A stretch of 9,191 bases of DNA from Candidatus Woesearchaeota archaeon (lineage in GTDB: Archaea > Nanobdellota > Nanobdellia > Woesearchaeales > UBA10216), in the NCBI GenBank assembly GCA_013331515.1, contig DUGG01000010.1, positions 8,251 through 17,441 of the forward strand, given 5' to 3'. Under the pieces are notes generated by a model. That model did no database searches and had not been told where the DNA came from. It saw only the letters and a program-made list of their open reading frames with translations. This document shows positions 1 to 6,425 of this stretch, in pieces. A program made the translations under genes and the position numbers. Within the stretch, counting starts at the first letter, position 1. Each line of letters begins with the position of its first letter.

Positions 1-616
1 GGAAATAGAGCTGCGCTGCCAACGCACTCCCTTCTTTCTCCACCCGTTCTGTCTCGACAAGTATGCGCTCAAGCGACTTGGCTGCATCGAAAGACCTCGA
101 AAAAGCAACCACGCTTTTTACAGCACGGTCATAAGAACTGCTTACATCAGCACGCACCACAGCTTTCCGGGCGCCTGTTTCTACTGAGAACTGCCTATTA
201 AAAGCGGCCTGGACTTCCTGCTTGGCCGGCGGCCTGTTCCTGCTGGCAAAAACCGCCTTGAAGAAAGAATTCTGCCTGCACTCCATGACAATCCCGCCAA
301 GTTCCTTGGAAAGCTTGCCAGCTTCATACAGGTCCTGCCAGGCTGAAGGGCCGTAACCAGAATCAAGCACGCGCACCACTCTACTGAGAAGCTGCCGGAC
401 AGTCTCATTTTTCCTGACAACAAGGTCATTGTATTCCTTGAACGAGTTTACGCTGACTCCAGCAAACTTGGCTAGCACCCTGCCAGCAACTGCGGTCATC
501 CTGCTTCTGGAAGCCCGAAAATCAACCTCGCCCGTAACGCCTGTAACGCCACCGCGCCAGGAGGAGTCGTGCGGCAAGGCATGAATGTTTGAGCGCTTGG
601 GCATTTGCACTTCCAT
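1..616 (-). CDS. Hypothetical protein, C-terminal end missing
   Basis: An open frame of 205 codons starts with ATG at 616 on the minus strand and runs without a stop off the left edge, so the C-terminus is not in the window. The product begins MEVQMPKRSNIHAL; after a polar N-terminal stretch of about 35 residues it appears mainly helical and rich in Lys, Arg, Glu, Ala and Ser. I see no signal peptide, membrane segment or catalytic motif, and I do not recognise the family. The frame is judged real because it stays open for its whole length, its composition looks protein-like, and a TATA-like box sits about 30 bases upstream of the ATG, giving a very short leader. A second in-frame ATG at 604 is an alternative start. 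It is transcribed away from the purF operon and shares its promoter region, but nothing shows a functional link. Confidence 0.72.
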   Translation of the reverse strand, partial: MEVQMPKRSNIHALPHDSSWRGGVTGVTGEVDFRASRSRMTAVAGRVLAKFAGVSVNSFKEYNDLVVRKNETVRQLLSRVVRVLDSGYGPSAWQDLYEAGKLSKELGGIVMECRQNSFFKAVFASRNRPPAKQEVQAAFNRQFSVETGARKAVVRADVSSSYDRAVKSVVAFSRSFDAAKSLERILVETERVEKEGSALAAQLYF

Positions 617-642
617 TGGAGGGCAACACAGTTAATATTCTT

Positions 643-657
643 TGCTATATACAAAAA
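643..657 (-). promoter_or_regulatory. TATA-like promoter for the minus-strand hypothetical gene
   Basis: Read on the minus strand, this stretch is TTTTTGTATATAGCA, an archaeal-style TATA element with an A/T-rich upstream side. Its centre lies about 32 bases before the ATG at 616, which would place transcription start only a few bases ahead of the start codon. There is no Shine-Dalgarno match before the ATG, which fits a leaderless or nearly leaderless message. Assigned by motif and spacing only. Confidence 0.5.
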
Positions 658-704
658 TTAGGCTCGACAAGGCAAGACAAGCTGTTGCAATATTGTGTTC
701 AAAA

Positions 705-716
705 TGCATATAAATA
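705..716 (+). promoter_or_regulatory. Distal TATA-like element upstream of purF
   Basis: TGCATATAAATA on the plus strand resembles an archaeal TATA box. If used, transcription would begin near 738 and give purF a leader of about 80 bases that includes the palindrome at 744-755. It is an alternative or additional promoter to the element at 769-779. Confidence 0.35.
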
Positions 717-743
717 ACGCAGGATTTGCACGTTCCTCAGGGG

Positions 744-755
744 GCGCATTTGCGC
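744..755. promoter_or_regulatory. GC-rich palindrome, possible operator
   Basis: GCGCA-TT-TGCGC is a perfect 5-base inverted repeat around a 2-base centre. It lies between the two plus-strand TATA-like elements ahead of purF, where a bound protein could block the distal or proximal promoter. The loop is too short for a stable RNA hairpin, so a DNA-binding dimer site is the more sensible reading. The regulator is unknown, and a 12-base palindrome can occur by chance. Confidence 0.3.
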
Positions 756-768
756 GGGCGGACAACAA

Positions 769-779
769 CAAATATAAAG
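769..779 (+). promoter_or_regulatory. Proximal TATA-like promoter of the purF operon
   Basis: CAAATATAAAG is a good archaeal TATA-like match. Its centre is about 44 bases before the purF ATG, so transcription would start near 800 with a leader of about 18 bases. That leader still contains a GGTG at 808-811, complementary to the 3' end of archaeal 16S rRNA and 7 bases before the ATG. This is the best candidate promoter for the whole plus-strand operon. Confidence 0.5.
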
Positions 780-818
780 AACTGCCGAAGCCGTTTCCTG
801 AGGGTCTGGTGTTGTTAA

Positions 819-2273
819 ATGTGCGGGGTATTCGCGGTCATTGGAGTAGAGAACGCTGCCGCGGAGCTATATGTTGGAATGGTGCATCTCCAGCACAGAG
901 GGCAGGATGCTGCCGGGTTAATCACGTTTGACTTCAAAGACCCAAACAATGGCGTGAAGATAAGCAAGGACATAGGGTTAGTTTCTGATGTGTTTACCGA
1001 ACAGAAGCTCATGGCGCTGGACGGCCAGATGGGCATAGGGCACACCAGATACCCCACTGTAGGGGTTGGCGATGTCAAGGAAGTGCAGCCATTCTTCAAC
1101 CGTTATCCAGACGGCATTGCGCTGGCGTTCAATGGCAACATAGTAAATTACCTTGTGCTAAAGGAGAAGCTGCGCATGAGCAGGGTCTACCTCAGCTCAA
1201 ACTCTGACGGGGAAGTGCTTCTTCAGCTATTTGGCGACAGCTATGGAAGCGGAAGCGGCAATGGGCCGGAAGCGGTATTCCGCGCAGTGAAGGATGTCCA
1301 CCGGGAGGTCATAGGAGGATATGCCGTTGTTATAATGATAGCCAACAAGGGCATTGCCGCATTCAGGGACCCCAACGGCATAAGGCCGTTACTCATGGGT
1401 GAGAAGTCACTTAACGGGAAAAAATCGTACGCGTTCGCATCCGAAAGCATAGCCCTGACAATACAGGGCTACGAAAACATAAGGGACCTCAAGCCAGGAG
1501 AGGCGGTGTTCGTTGACAGCCAGCTGAAAGTCCACTCAGAGGTCATACAGGCAGCCGAGCCATCCCCTTGCGTGTTTGAGTATGTCTACTTCTCAACCGT
1601 TGAATCGGTTTTCGAAGGAAAACAGATTTACAATGTAAGGAAAAACCTCGGGCACGAACTCGCCGCAAAGCTGAAGGAGCGCTGGCCGGAACTGGAAGTT
1701 GATGTGGTAATCCCGGTGCCTGACACGAGCAGGACGGCAGCAAGCGCGCTGGCAAAGGCACTGGAAGTGCCTTATGAGGAAGGGCTGATAAAGAACAGGT
1801 ATATCGGCAGGACTTTCATCATGCCTGTGCAAAAAATCAGGGAGAATGCAATGAAGCTCAAGCTCAAGCCAATAGAGTCTGTGATAAAGGGAAAGAAGGT
1901 CATGGTGGTGGATGATAGCATTGTGAGGGGCACCACGTCAAGGAGAATAGTGGAACTGCTTCGAGAGTCCGGTGCGAAAAAGGTTTACTTCACGTCAACC
2001 TTCCCCCCAATCAGGAATCCGTGCTACTATGGCATTGATTTCCAAAGAAAGGAAGAGCTAATAGCGCACGGCCGCACGATAGAAGAAGTAGAGAAAGAGA
2101 TTGGAGCGGATAAGCTCATATACCAGGACGTTGAGGGACTGCAACGCGCTGTTGGAACGGAAAAGCTCTGCACGGCCTGCGTGACAGGGAAATACCCAAC
2201 GACAACAGAACACACGAAAGAGCTCACTGAACTGAGAAGGAAGCACCTGGCGCAGGCGACGTCAAAGTGTTGA
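819..2273 (+). CDS. purF: Amidophosphoribosyltransferase (PurF)
   Basis: Catalyses the first committed step of de novo purine synthesis: PRPP plus glutamine gives phosphoribosylamine. The 484 residues hold an N-terminal Ntn-type glutaminase and a C-terminal phosphoribosyltransferase domain. The chain begins Met-Cys-Gly, so Cys2 becomes the N-terminal nucleophile once Met is removed and there is no propeptide. Other glutaminase motifs are LQHRGQDAAG (24-33), HTRYPT (75-80, with the glutamine-binding Arg) and FNGN (104-107). The PRPP-binding loop VMVVDDSIVRGTTS lies at 361-374. Four cysteines (C251 in SPCVFEY, C402 in NPCYYG, C451 and C454 in LCTAC) match the [4Fe-4S] ligands known from Bacillus PurF, so an iron-sulfur, possibly oxygen-sensitive, enzyme is inferred. 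It is the first gene of the operon; its product is unstable and is passed to PurD, encoded two genes downstream. Confidence 0.97.
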   Translation: MCGVFAVIGVENAAAELYVGMVHLQHRGQDAAGLITFDFKDPNNGVKISKDIGLVSDVFTEQKLMALDGQMGIGHTRYPTVGVGDVKEVQPFFNRYPDGIALAFNGNIVNYLVLKEKLRMSRVYLSSNSDGEVLLQLFGDSYGSGSGNGPEAVFRAVKDVHREVIGGYAVVIMIANKGIAAFRDPNGIRPLLMGEKSLNGKKSYAFASESIALTIQGYENIRDLKPGEAVFVDSQLKVHSEVIQAAEPSPCVFEYVYFSTVESVFEGKQIYNVRKNLGHELAAKLKERWPELEVDVVIPVPDTSRTAASALAKALEVPYEEGLIKNRYIGRTFIMPVQKIRENAMKLKLKPIESVIKGKKVMVVDDSIVRGTTSRRIVELLRESGAKKVYFTSTFPPIRNPCYYGIDFQRKEELIAHGRTIEEVEKEIGADKLIYQDVEGLQRAVGTEKLCTACVTGKYPTTTEHTKELTELRRKHLAQATSKC

Positions 2274-2275
2274 GA

Positions 2276-2959
2276 ATGCTAAAGGCTGTTGTATTGATGC
2301 ATGCAGAAATTGAAGGGCCAGGCCTGCTTGAAAAAGTGCTGAAAGAGAAAAGAATTGGTTACCGCATCGTTGATGCAACAACGGAACGAATCCCTGACGC
2401 AGACATACTTATCATGATGGGAGGCCTTGTGAGCGTTAATGACTGCCATCCCTGGCTACGGAAAGAACTTGACACAATTGAGAGGCATCTTGAATGGGGC
2501 GGCTATGCTTTTGGAACCTGCCTTGGGGCCCAGTTGATTGCGAAAGCGATTGGCGGGGAAGTAACTGCGGCAGGGATGAGAGAGGTCGGCAATTACGAAG
2601 CCGAGCTCACTGCCGCCGGGATTAGCGATCGCTCATTTTCGGGCATTGGGGCAAAAGTGCCTGTTTTCCACTGGCATGGCGAGACTTTCAGCAGGCTGCC
2701 GCAACAAGCTGTTGTCCTCGCAACAGGCAACGGGTTGAATCAGGCGTTCAGGTATGGAAATTCATACGGATTGCAGTTCCATTGGGAAGCCACCAAATGG
2801 ATGGCACAGCAATGGATAGACGCTGATCCGGATTACCTAAAAGGGGTTCCAACAACACCGGAAAAAGTCCTTGAAGATTTCAGACTAAACTGCGGCAGCT
2901 ATCAAAGCAACCTTCGGGTTGTGTTTGGAAAATTCCTTGACATGGCATTAACCAGCTGA
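2276..2959 (+). CDS. Class I glutamine amidotransferase (GMP synthase-like), free-standing
   Basis: A single-domain class I (triad) glutamine amidotransferase of about 227 residues. The nucleophile is Cys82 in FGTCLGAQL, and the His-Glu pair is H169/E171 in GLQFHWEAT. HWHGETF (133-139) is typical of the GMP synthase-like branch. It should release ammonia from glutamine for a partner enzyme, but no synthetase domain is attached and none is encoded next to it. It lacks the motifs I would expect of PurQ or of the archaeal GuaA small subunit, so those names are not given. The ATG at 2276 is chosen because family members typically begin with a short M-x-K-hydrophobic strand, as MLKAVVLMH does. In-frame GTG (2267) and TTG (2270) would add up to three residues and overlap the purF stop. 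The position between purF and purD-purN suggests a role in purine or nitrogen metabolism, but the acceptor is unknown. Confidence 0.88.
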   Translation: MLKAVVLMHAEIEGPGLLEKVLKEKRIGYRIVDATTERIPDADILIMMGGLVSVNDCHPWLRKELDTIERHLEWGGYAFGTCLGAQLIAKAIGGEVTAAGMREVGNYEAELTAAGISDRSFSGIGAKVPVFHWHGETFSRLPQQAVVLATGNGLNQAFRYGNSYGLQFHWEATKWMAQQWIDADPDYLKGVPTTPEKVLEDFRLNCGSYQSNLRVVFGKFLDMALTS

Positions 2960-2969
2960 AGTCCAGACA

Positions 2970-5102
2970 ATGATACGGGGGAAGCAAGTGAGCAGAACAA
3001 AAGTCTTACTCGTGGGAAGCGGGGCACGGGAGCATGCCTTAGCTGATGCCCTGATAGCAGGAGGGGCCGAGCTGTATGCTTACATGCAGCTTATTAATCC
3101 CGGGATAAAGAGGATTGCAAAGAGGTTTGCCATTGGAAAGGCGGACGACACGGTTGCTGCCGTAAAGTTCGCGAAAGACAATTCTGCGGAAATTGCGGTA
3201 ATCGGGCCTGAAGCGCCGCTGGCTGCAGGGATTGTTGACGAGCTTGAAAAAGCGGGAGTGAAATGCGTTGGGCCGGCAAGGAAGCACGCCCAGCTTGAGA
3301 CGAGCAAGAGCTTCGCAAGGGAGCTCGTGAAGAAATACGGAATAGAGGGAAGCCCAGAGTTTGCAGTTTTCACGAAAGGGAACATCGGCGGGGCAAGGGT
3401 ATTCATTGAACGGCTGAATTCAGGAAGCGGCTGCGTCATAAAGCCAGACGGGCTCACTGGTGGAAAAGGCGTGAAGGTATACGGGGAACACCTTCACAGC
3501 GACGAAGAGGCGTTTGAATACTGCAATGAGCTGCTTGAGGTGCATGATGCCGTTGTCATTGAAGAGAAGCTCGAAGGCGAGGAATTCAGCCTCCAGACGC
3601 TTACGGATGGCAATGGCGGCTTCCTGTATTTCCCGGCAGTGCAGGACCACAAAAGGGCGTTTAATGGAGATACCGGGCCAAATACCGGTGGAGTGGGAAG
3701 CTACTCGGATGCCAACCTGCTGCTGCCTTTTCTAACTGTCGCCGATATTGAGGCTGCGAAAAAAATAACCGAAAAAGTTGCAGCCGCGATAAGAAAAGAA
3801 CTGGGCGAAGCTTACAAGGGCGTGATGTATGGCGGATTCATGAAAACAGCGAGGGGCATAAAGCTGCTTGAATACAATGCACGGTTCGGGGATCCTGAGG
3901 CAATGAACGTCCTTCCGCTGCTCAAAACAAACTTTGTTGAAATATGCAAGGCCCTTGTTGAAGGAACGCTTGCAAAGCTCAATGCCGAATTTGAAAAGAA
4001 AGCCACAGTTTGCAAATACGTCGTTCCGGAGGGCTACCCTGACAACCCGGTTACCGGAAGAATAGATGTGCCGACGGTTGAAAAGGACTTCATAAAGGCG
4101 CTCGCGTATTATGCTGCTGTGGAGGAAAAGGATGATGGCATTTACACCACCAAGTCAAGGGGGGTTGCATTCGTAGGAATCTCTGATACGATGGCGGCAG
4201 CAGAAAAAATTGCGGAAGAAGCCGCGTCAATGGTGAAAGGAAATGTTTACCACAGGAAGGACATCGGAACATTGCAGCTGGTCCAGAAGAGGGTGGAGCA
4301 CATGAGGCAGCTTATGACTGCGGAAGGGGGAAGGCTCAGGCCGCTATACGCCCCTAAGGCGGGGCCAATGAGAATTGCCGCGCTGATGTCGGGCACCGGA
4401 AGCAACCTCAGGAAGATACTTGAGCTGCAACGGCAGCGGGAAGATTTGTTCAGGGTTGTTATGATTTTCACAGACACGGCAGATGAGAATGCGTGCAATG
4501 CAAGAAGGATAGCAGAGGAACATAAAATACCTTACTATTGCTATGATATTAAGAGGTACTACCTCGAAAAAGGCAAGAGCGACAGGAAGGACATGAGGGT
4601 AAGGGAGGAATACGATGCCGAGACGGCAACCCTCCTTAAGATGCACGAGATTGACGTGGTTGCGCTGTGCGGCTACATGAGCATCATCACCAAGCCAGTG
4701 ATAGGCCAATTCCTCACCATCAACGTTCACCCGGCGGATTTGAGAATAAAGGATGAAAGCGGCAGGAGGAAATATGCGGGATGCATCGGGGCTGACTGCG
4801 TCAAGATGGCAAGAACCAACGGCGAAACAGAGATACGGTCAACCACGCACATAGTGACTGACGAAGTTGACGCAGGCCAGGTACTTATGGTGTCATTGCC
4901 GGTAAAGCTGCCGCCCAACAACAACTGTGACGGGGATGACCTCCCACATCGCTACCAGGAAAAGCTGAAAGAGGAAGGCGACTGGCTGGTTTATCCTGAA
5001 ACGATAAAGGCACTGGCGGAGGGAAGGTTTGCCGTTGATGAGAAGAATGTAATTTTCCTTGACGGAAGGCCAACGCCCGAATGGAGCGAAATGTCAAGAT
5101 GA
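2970..5102 (+). CDS. purD-purN: Fused PurD-PurN: GAR synthetase plus GAR formyltransferase
   Basis: One 710-codon frame encodes two consecutive purine enzymes. Residues about 10-440 are PurD (ATP plus glycine plus phosphoribosylamine to GAR): GSGAREHA (17-24), the ATP-grasp stretch VIKPDGLTGGKGVKV (156-170), GPNTGGVGSY (236-245) and the metal-binding NARFGDPEA (303-311). A linker of about 25 residues leads to PurN from about 467: SGTGSN (474-479), the catalytic Asn585 and His587 in INVHPADL, and Asp634 in TDEVDAGQV, equivalent to E. coli N106, H108 and D144. PurN transfers formyl from 10-formyl-THF to GAR. No PurM domain lies between them, unlike the animal GART fusion. The PurN loop after the catalytic His is divergent (591-612). 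The ATG at 2970 has no Shine-Dalgarno match; an in-frame GTG at 2988, preceded by GGGGG, is a good alternative that removes six residues. The stop overlaps the next gene's ATG. Confidence 0.94.
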   Translation: MIRGKQVSRTKVLLVGSGAREHALADALIAGGAELYAYMQLINPGIKRIAKRFAIGKADDTVAAVKFAKDNSAEIAVIGPEAPLAAGIVDELEKAGVKCVGPARKHAQLETSKSFARELVKKYGIEGSPEFAVFTKGNIGGARVFIERLNSGSGCVIKPDGLTGGKGVKVYGEHLHSDEEAFEYCNELLEVHDAVVIEEKLEGEEFSLQTLTDGNGGFLYFPAVQDHKRAFNGDTGPNTGGVGSYSDANLLLPFLTVADIEAAKKITEKVAAAIRKELGEAYKGVMYGGFMKTARGIKLLEYNARFGDPEAMNVLPLLKTNFVEICKALVEGTLAKLNAEFEKKATVCKYVVPEGYPDNPVTGRIDVPTVEKDFIKALAYYAAVEEKDDGIYTTKSRGVAFVGISDTMAAAEKIAEEAASMVKGNVYHRKDIGTLQLVQKRVEHMRQLMTAEGGRLRPLYAPKAGPMRIAALMSGTGSNLRKILELQRQREDLFRVVMIFTDTADENACNARRIAEEHKIPYYCYDIKRYYLEKGKSDRKDMRVREEYDAETATLLKMHEIDVVALCGYMSIITKPVIGQFLTINVHPADLRIKDESGRRKYAGCIGADCVKMARTNGETEIRSTTHIVTDEVDAGQVLMVSLPVKLPPNNNCDGDDLPHRYQEKLKEEGDWLVYPETIKALAEGRFAVDEKNVIFLDGRPTPEWSEMSR

Positions 5103-5662
5103 AACAACAGCAAAAACACGCACAGAGGGATGTGATGAAACATCTCAGGGACTCAATTCCTGACGAGGAAGCTGAAAAGAAAAGCACAGGAATAATAAAA
5201 ACGCTTGAAAAACTGCCCGAGTACACGGAAGCCAGCGTTGTGCTGATGTATGCTGCAAAAGGAAAAGAAGTCAGGACGAAGGCGCTGATTGAAAGCGCCA
5301 TCACGAATGGCAAGAAGGTGCTGCTGCCAATAACCAACCTTGAGGCAAAAAGGATGGAGATTGGAGAGGTTAACGACCACAGCGACCTGAGGGAAGGGGC
5401 TTTCGGGATAATGGAACCTGGGAAAAAAAGCGGGCAGTGGGAAGAAAAAATAGAAGCAGCCATTGTGCCGGGGCTCGCCTTTGACATGGAAGGCCACAGG
5501 ATTGGATACGGGCATGGATACTATGATGGAATGCTCAAAAGGATGCGGGCAGTGAGGATAGGGCTGGCATACGACTTCCAGATTGTGGAGATGCTGCCTG
5601 CCGAGGGGCATGATCAGAGTATGGACCTGGTAGTCACCGAAAGGAGGGTAATAAGGTGCTGA
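5099..5662 (+). CDS. 5-formyltetrahydrofolate cyclo-ligase (MTHFS)
   Basis: Uses ATP to convert 5-formyl-THF to 5,10-methenyl-THF. This removes an inhibitory side product of GlyA and returns the one-carbon unit to the FolD/PurN pool. The product has 187 residues, the usual length for the family. The signature is at 124-145: PGLAFDMEGHRIGYGHGYYD followed by GML, with the glycine- and tyrosine-rich phosphate loop intact. The N-terminal basic helix and the S-x-x-I-x-x-x-L pattern (S29 to L36) also fit. I start it at the ATG at 5099, which forms an ATGA overlap with the purD-purN stop and suggests translational coupling. An upstream in-frame ATG at 5081 would add six residues (MERNVK) not expected in the family. 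No nearby alternative function is likely. Confidence 0.92.
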   Translation: MKQQQKHAQRDVMKHLRDSIPDEEAEKKSTGIIKTLEKLPEYTEASVVLMYAAKGKEVRTKALIESAITNGKKVLLPITNLEAKRMEIGEVNDHSDLREGAFGIMEPGKKSGQWEEKIEAAIVPGLAFDMEGHRIGYGHGYYDGMLKRMRAVRIGLAYDFQIVEMLPAEGHDQSMDLVVTERRVIRC

Positions 5663-5663
5663 T

Positions 5664-6410
5664 GTGAAAATGGAAGAAAGCCAAAGCGTTGCAAAAAGCA
5701 GCTTCCTGTTTGGTCTTGAAACCAGTGCCATGGCGAAATGCGCCTTGATTGCAGCTGGCAGCTTTATTTCAACCATTGCAATAACGGGCATGGCCAGAAA
5801 CAACTTCGGCATGACGGCACTGATTACGGCAATGCTGTTTTTGCCGGCAGTCTTCGCAATCAAGGTTGCAAAGGCCCACATAAGAAGGCGCTTCACGGCA
5901 TATGGACTTCTTGTGATACCGCCAGCCATGGCAGCGATCCTGATGATGACATCGCTGAAGCCGGTGGCATTTACGATTCTCTTCCTTCTCCATGCACTGG
6001 CGTGCCTCTTCCTCAGGACCCTCAAGAATACAGCCAGGATAGGGATAGAGCTGATAATGCTGATAACTGTGCTTGGGAGCTTCGTATACGGCGCAAAGGC
6101 AGGAGCAATGTTCGGGGTTGGCGCAATGCTCATGGATTATGCCCTGACTGCCAGGCTCAGTTACTTCGCTCCGCTGACAATCGGCGCCTATGCCCTTACC
6201 GGGCTGCTTGCCAGCAGCTTCTCAGGATTCGGGATAACAGCCGTAGGAATCTGGGCAACGGCCATTTACAACATCATAACGTCATTCATCATAGTCACTT
6301 TCATGGGTGGCCAGCCTGACAAATGCCTGAGATTTGGCATCTCAAACATTGCACTTAACGCAGCGCTTTTCGCTACAGTGGCGCCTTGGCTGCTTTCCAT
6401 GTTAACATGA
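5664..6410 (+). CDS. Multi-pass membrane protein, S-component- or MreD-like C-terminal half
   Basis: The product has 248 residues and about seven or eight hydrophobic segments, at roughly 24-43, 49-69, 78-96, 100-118, 128-156, 168-186, 190-213 and 227-246. The short N-terminus (1-22) is polar and shows no cleavable signal. From about 125 on, the pattern of a glycine-rich helix (VYGAKAGAMFGVGAMLMDY), a Pro-containing helix with ALTGLLASS, and a closing segment around NIALNAALF resembles ECF-transporter substrate-binding (S) subunits and also MreD-like proteins; I cannot separate these by eye. No ECF ATPase or T subunit lies in the window. Its place between the cyclo-ligase and glyA hints at a folate, glycine or related substrate, which is inference only. 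The start is GTG at 5664, one base after the previous stop, with GGTG at 5655-5658; ATG at 5670 is the alternative. Confidence 0.8.
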   Translation: MKMEESQSVAKSSFLFGLETSAMAKCALIAAGSFISTIAITGMARNNFGMTALITAMLFLPAVFAIKVAKAHIRRRFTAYGLLVIPPAMAAILMMTSLKPVAFTILFLLHALACLFLRTLKNTARIGIELIMLITVLGSFVYGAKAGAMFGVGAMLMDYALTARLSYFAPLTIGAYALTGLLASSFSGFGITAVGIWATAIYNIITSFIIVTFMGGQPDKCLRFGISNIALNAALFATVAPWLLSMLT

Positions 6411-6412
6411 GC

Positions 6413-6420
6413 GGGGGTGA
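6413..6420 (+). promoter_or_regulatory. Strong Shine-Dalgarno site fixing the glyA start
   Basis: GGGGGTGA is nearly the full complement of the archaeal 16S rRNA 3' end and ends 5 bases before the ATG at 6426. An in-frame GTG at 6417 lies inside this site and so is unlikely to be the start. Confidence 0.7.
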
Positions 6421-6425
6421 AAAGA

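Noticed and set aside
181..429. Minus-strand open frame of 82 codons near the left edge
   Set aside because: It is in a different frame from the 205-codon open frame covering 1-616, which explains the same DNA better and has a promoter; the shorter frame is Arg/Ser-rich and motif-free.
695..931. Plus-strand open frame of 78 codons over the purF promoter and start
   Set aside because: It overlaps the purF N-terminus in another frame, covers both the proximal TATA-like box and the palindrome, and its predicted protein is unlike any family I know.
2276..2959. Naming the amidotransferase PurQ because it lies in a pur operon
   Set aside because: The HWHGETF and FHWEAT motifs point to the GMP synthase-like amidotransferase group rather than PurQ, and no PurL or PurS lies beside it.
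5153..6133. Long minus-strand open frame of 326 codons opposite the cyclo-ligase and membrane protein genes
   Set aside because: It lies antisense to two well-supported genes, spans their junction, and its translation has no motif and an odd His/Pro/Cys-rich composition; it is a by-product of the codon use on the plus strand.
5738..6319. Second plus-strand frame of 193 codons inside the membrane protein gene
   Set aside because: The translation is rich in Cys, His, Asp and Arg with no hydrophobic helices or recognisable domain, whereas the overlapping frame gives a clean multi-span membrane protein.
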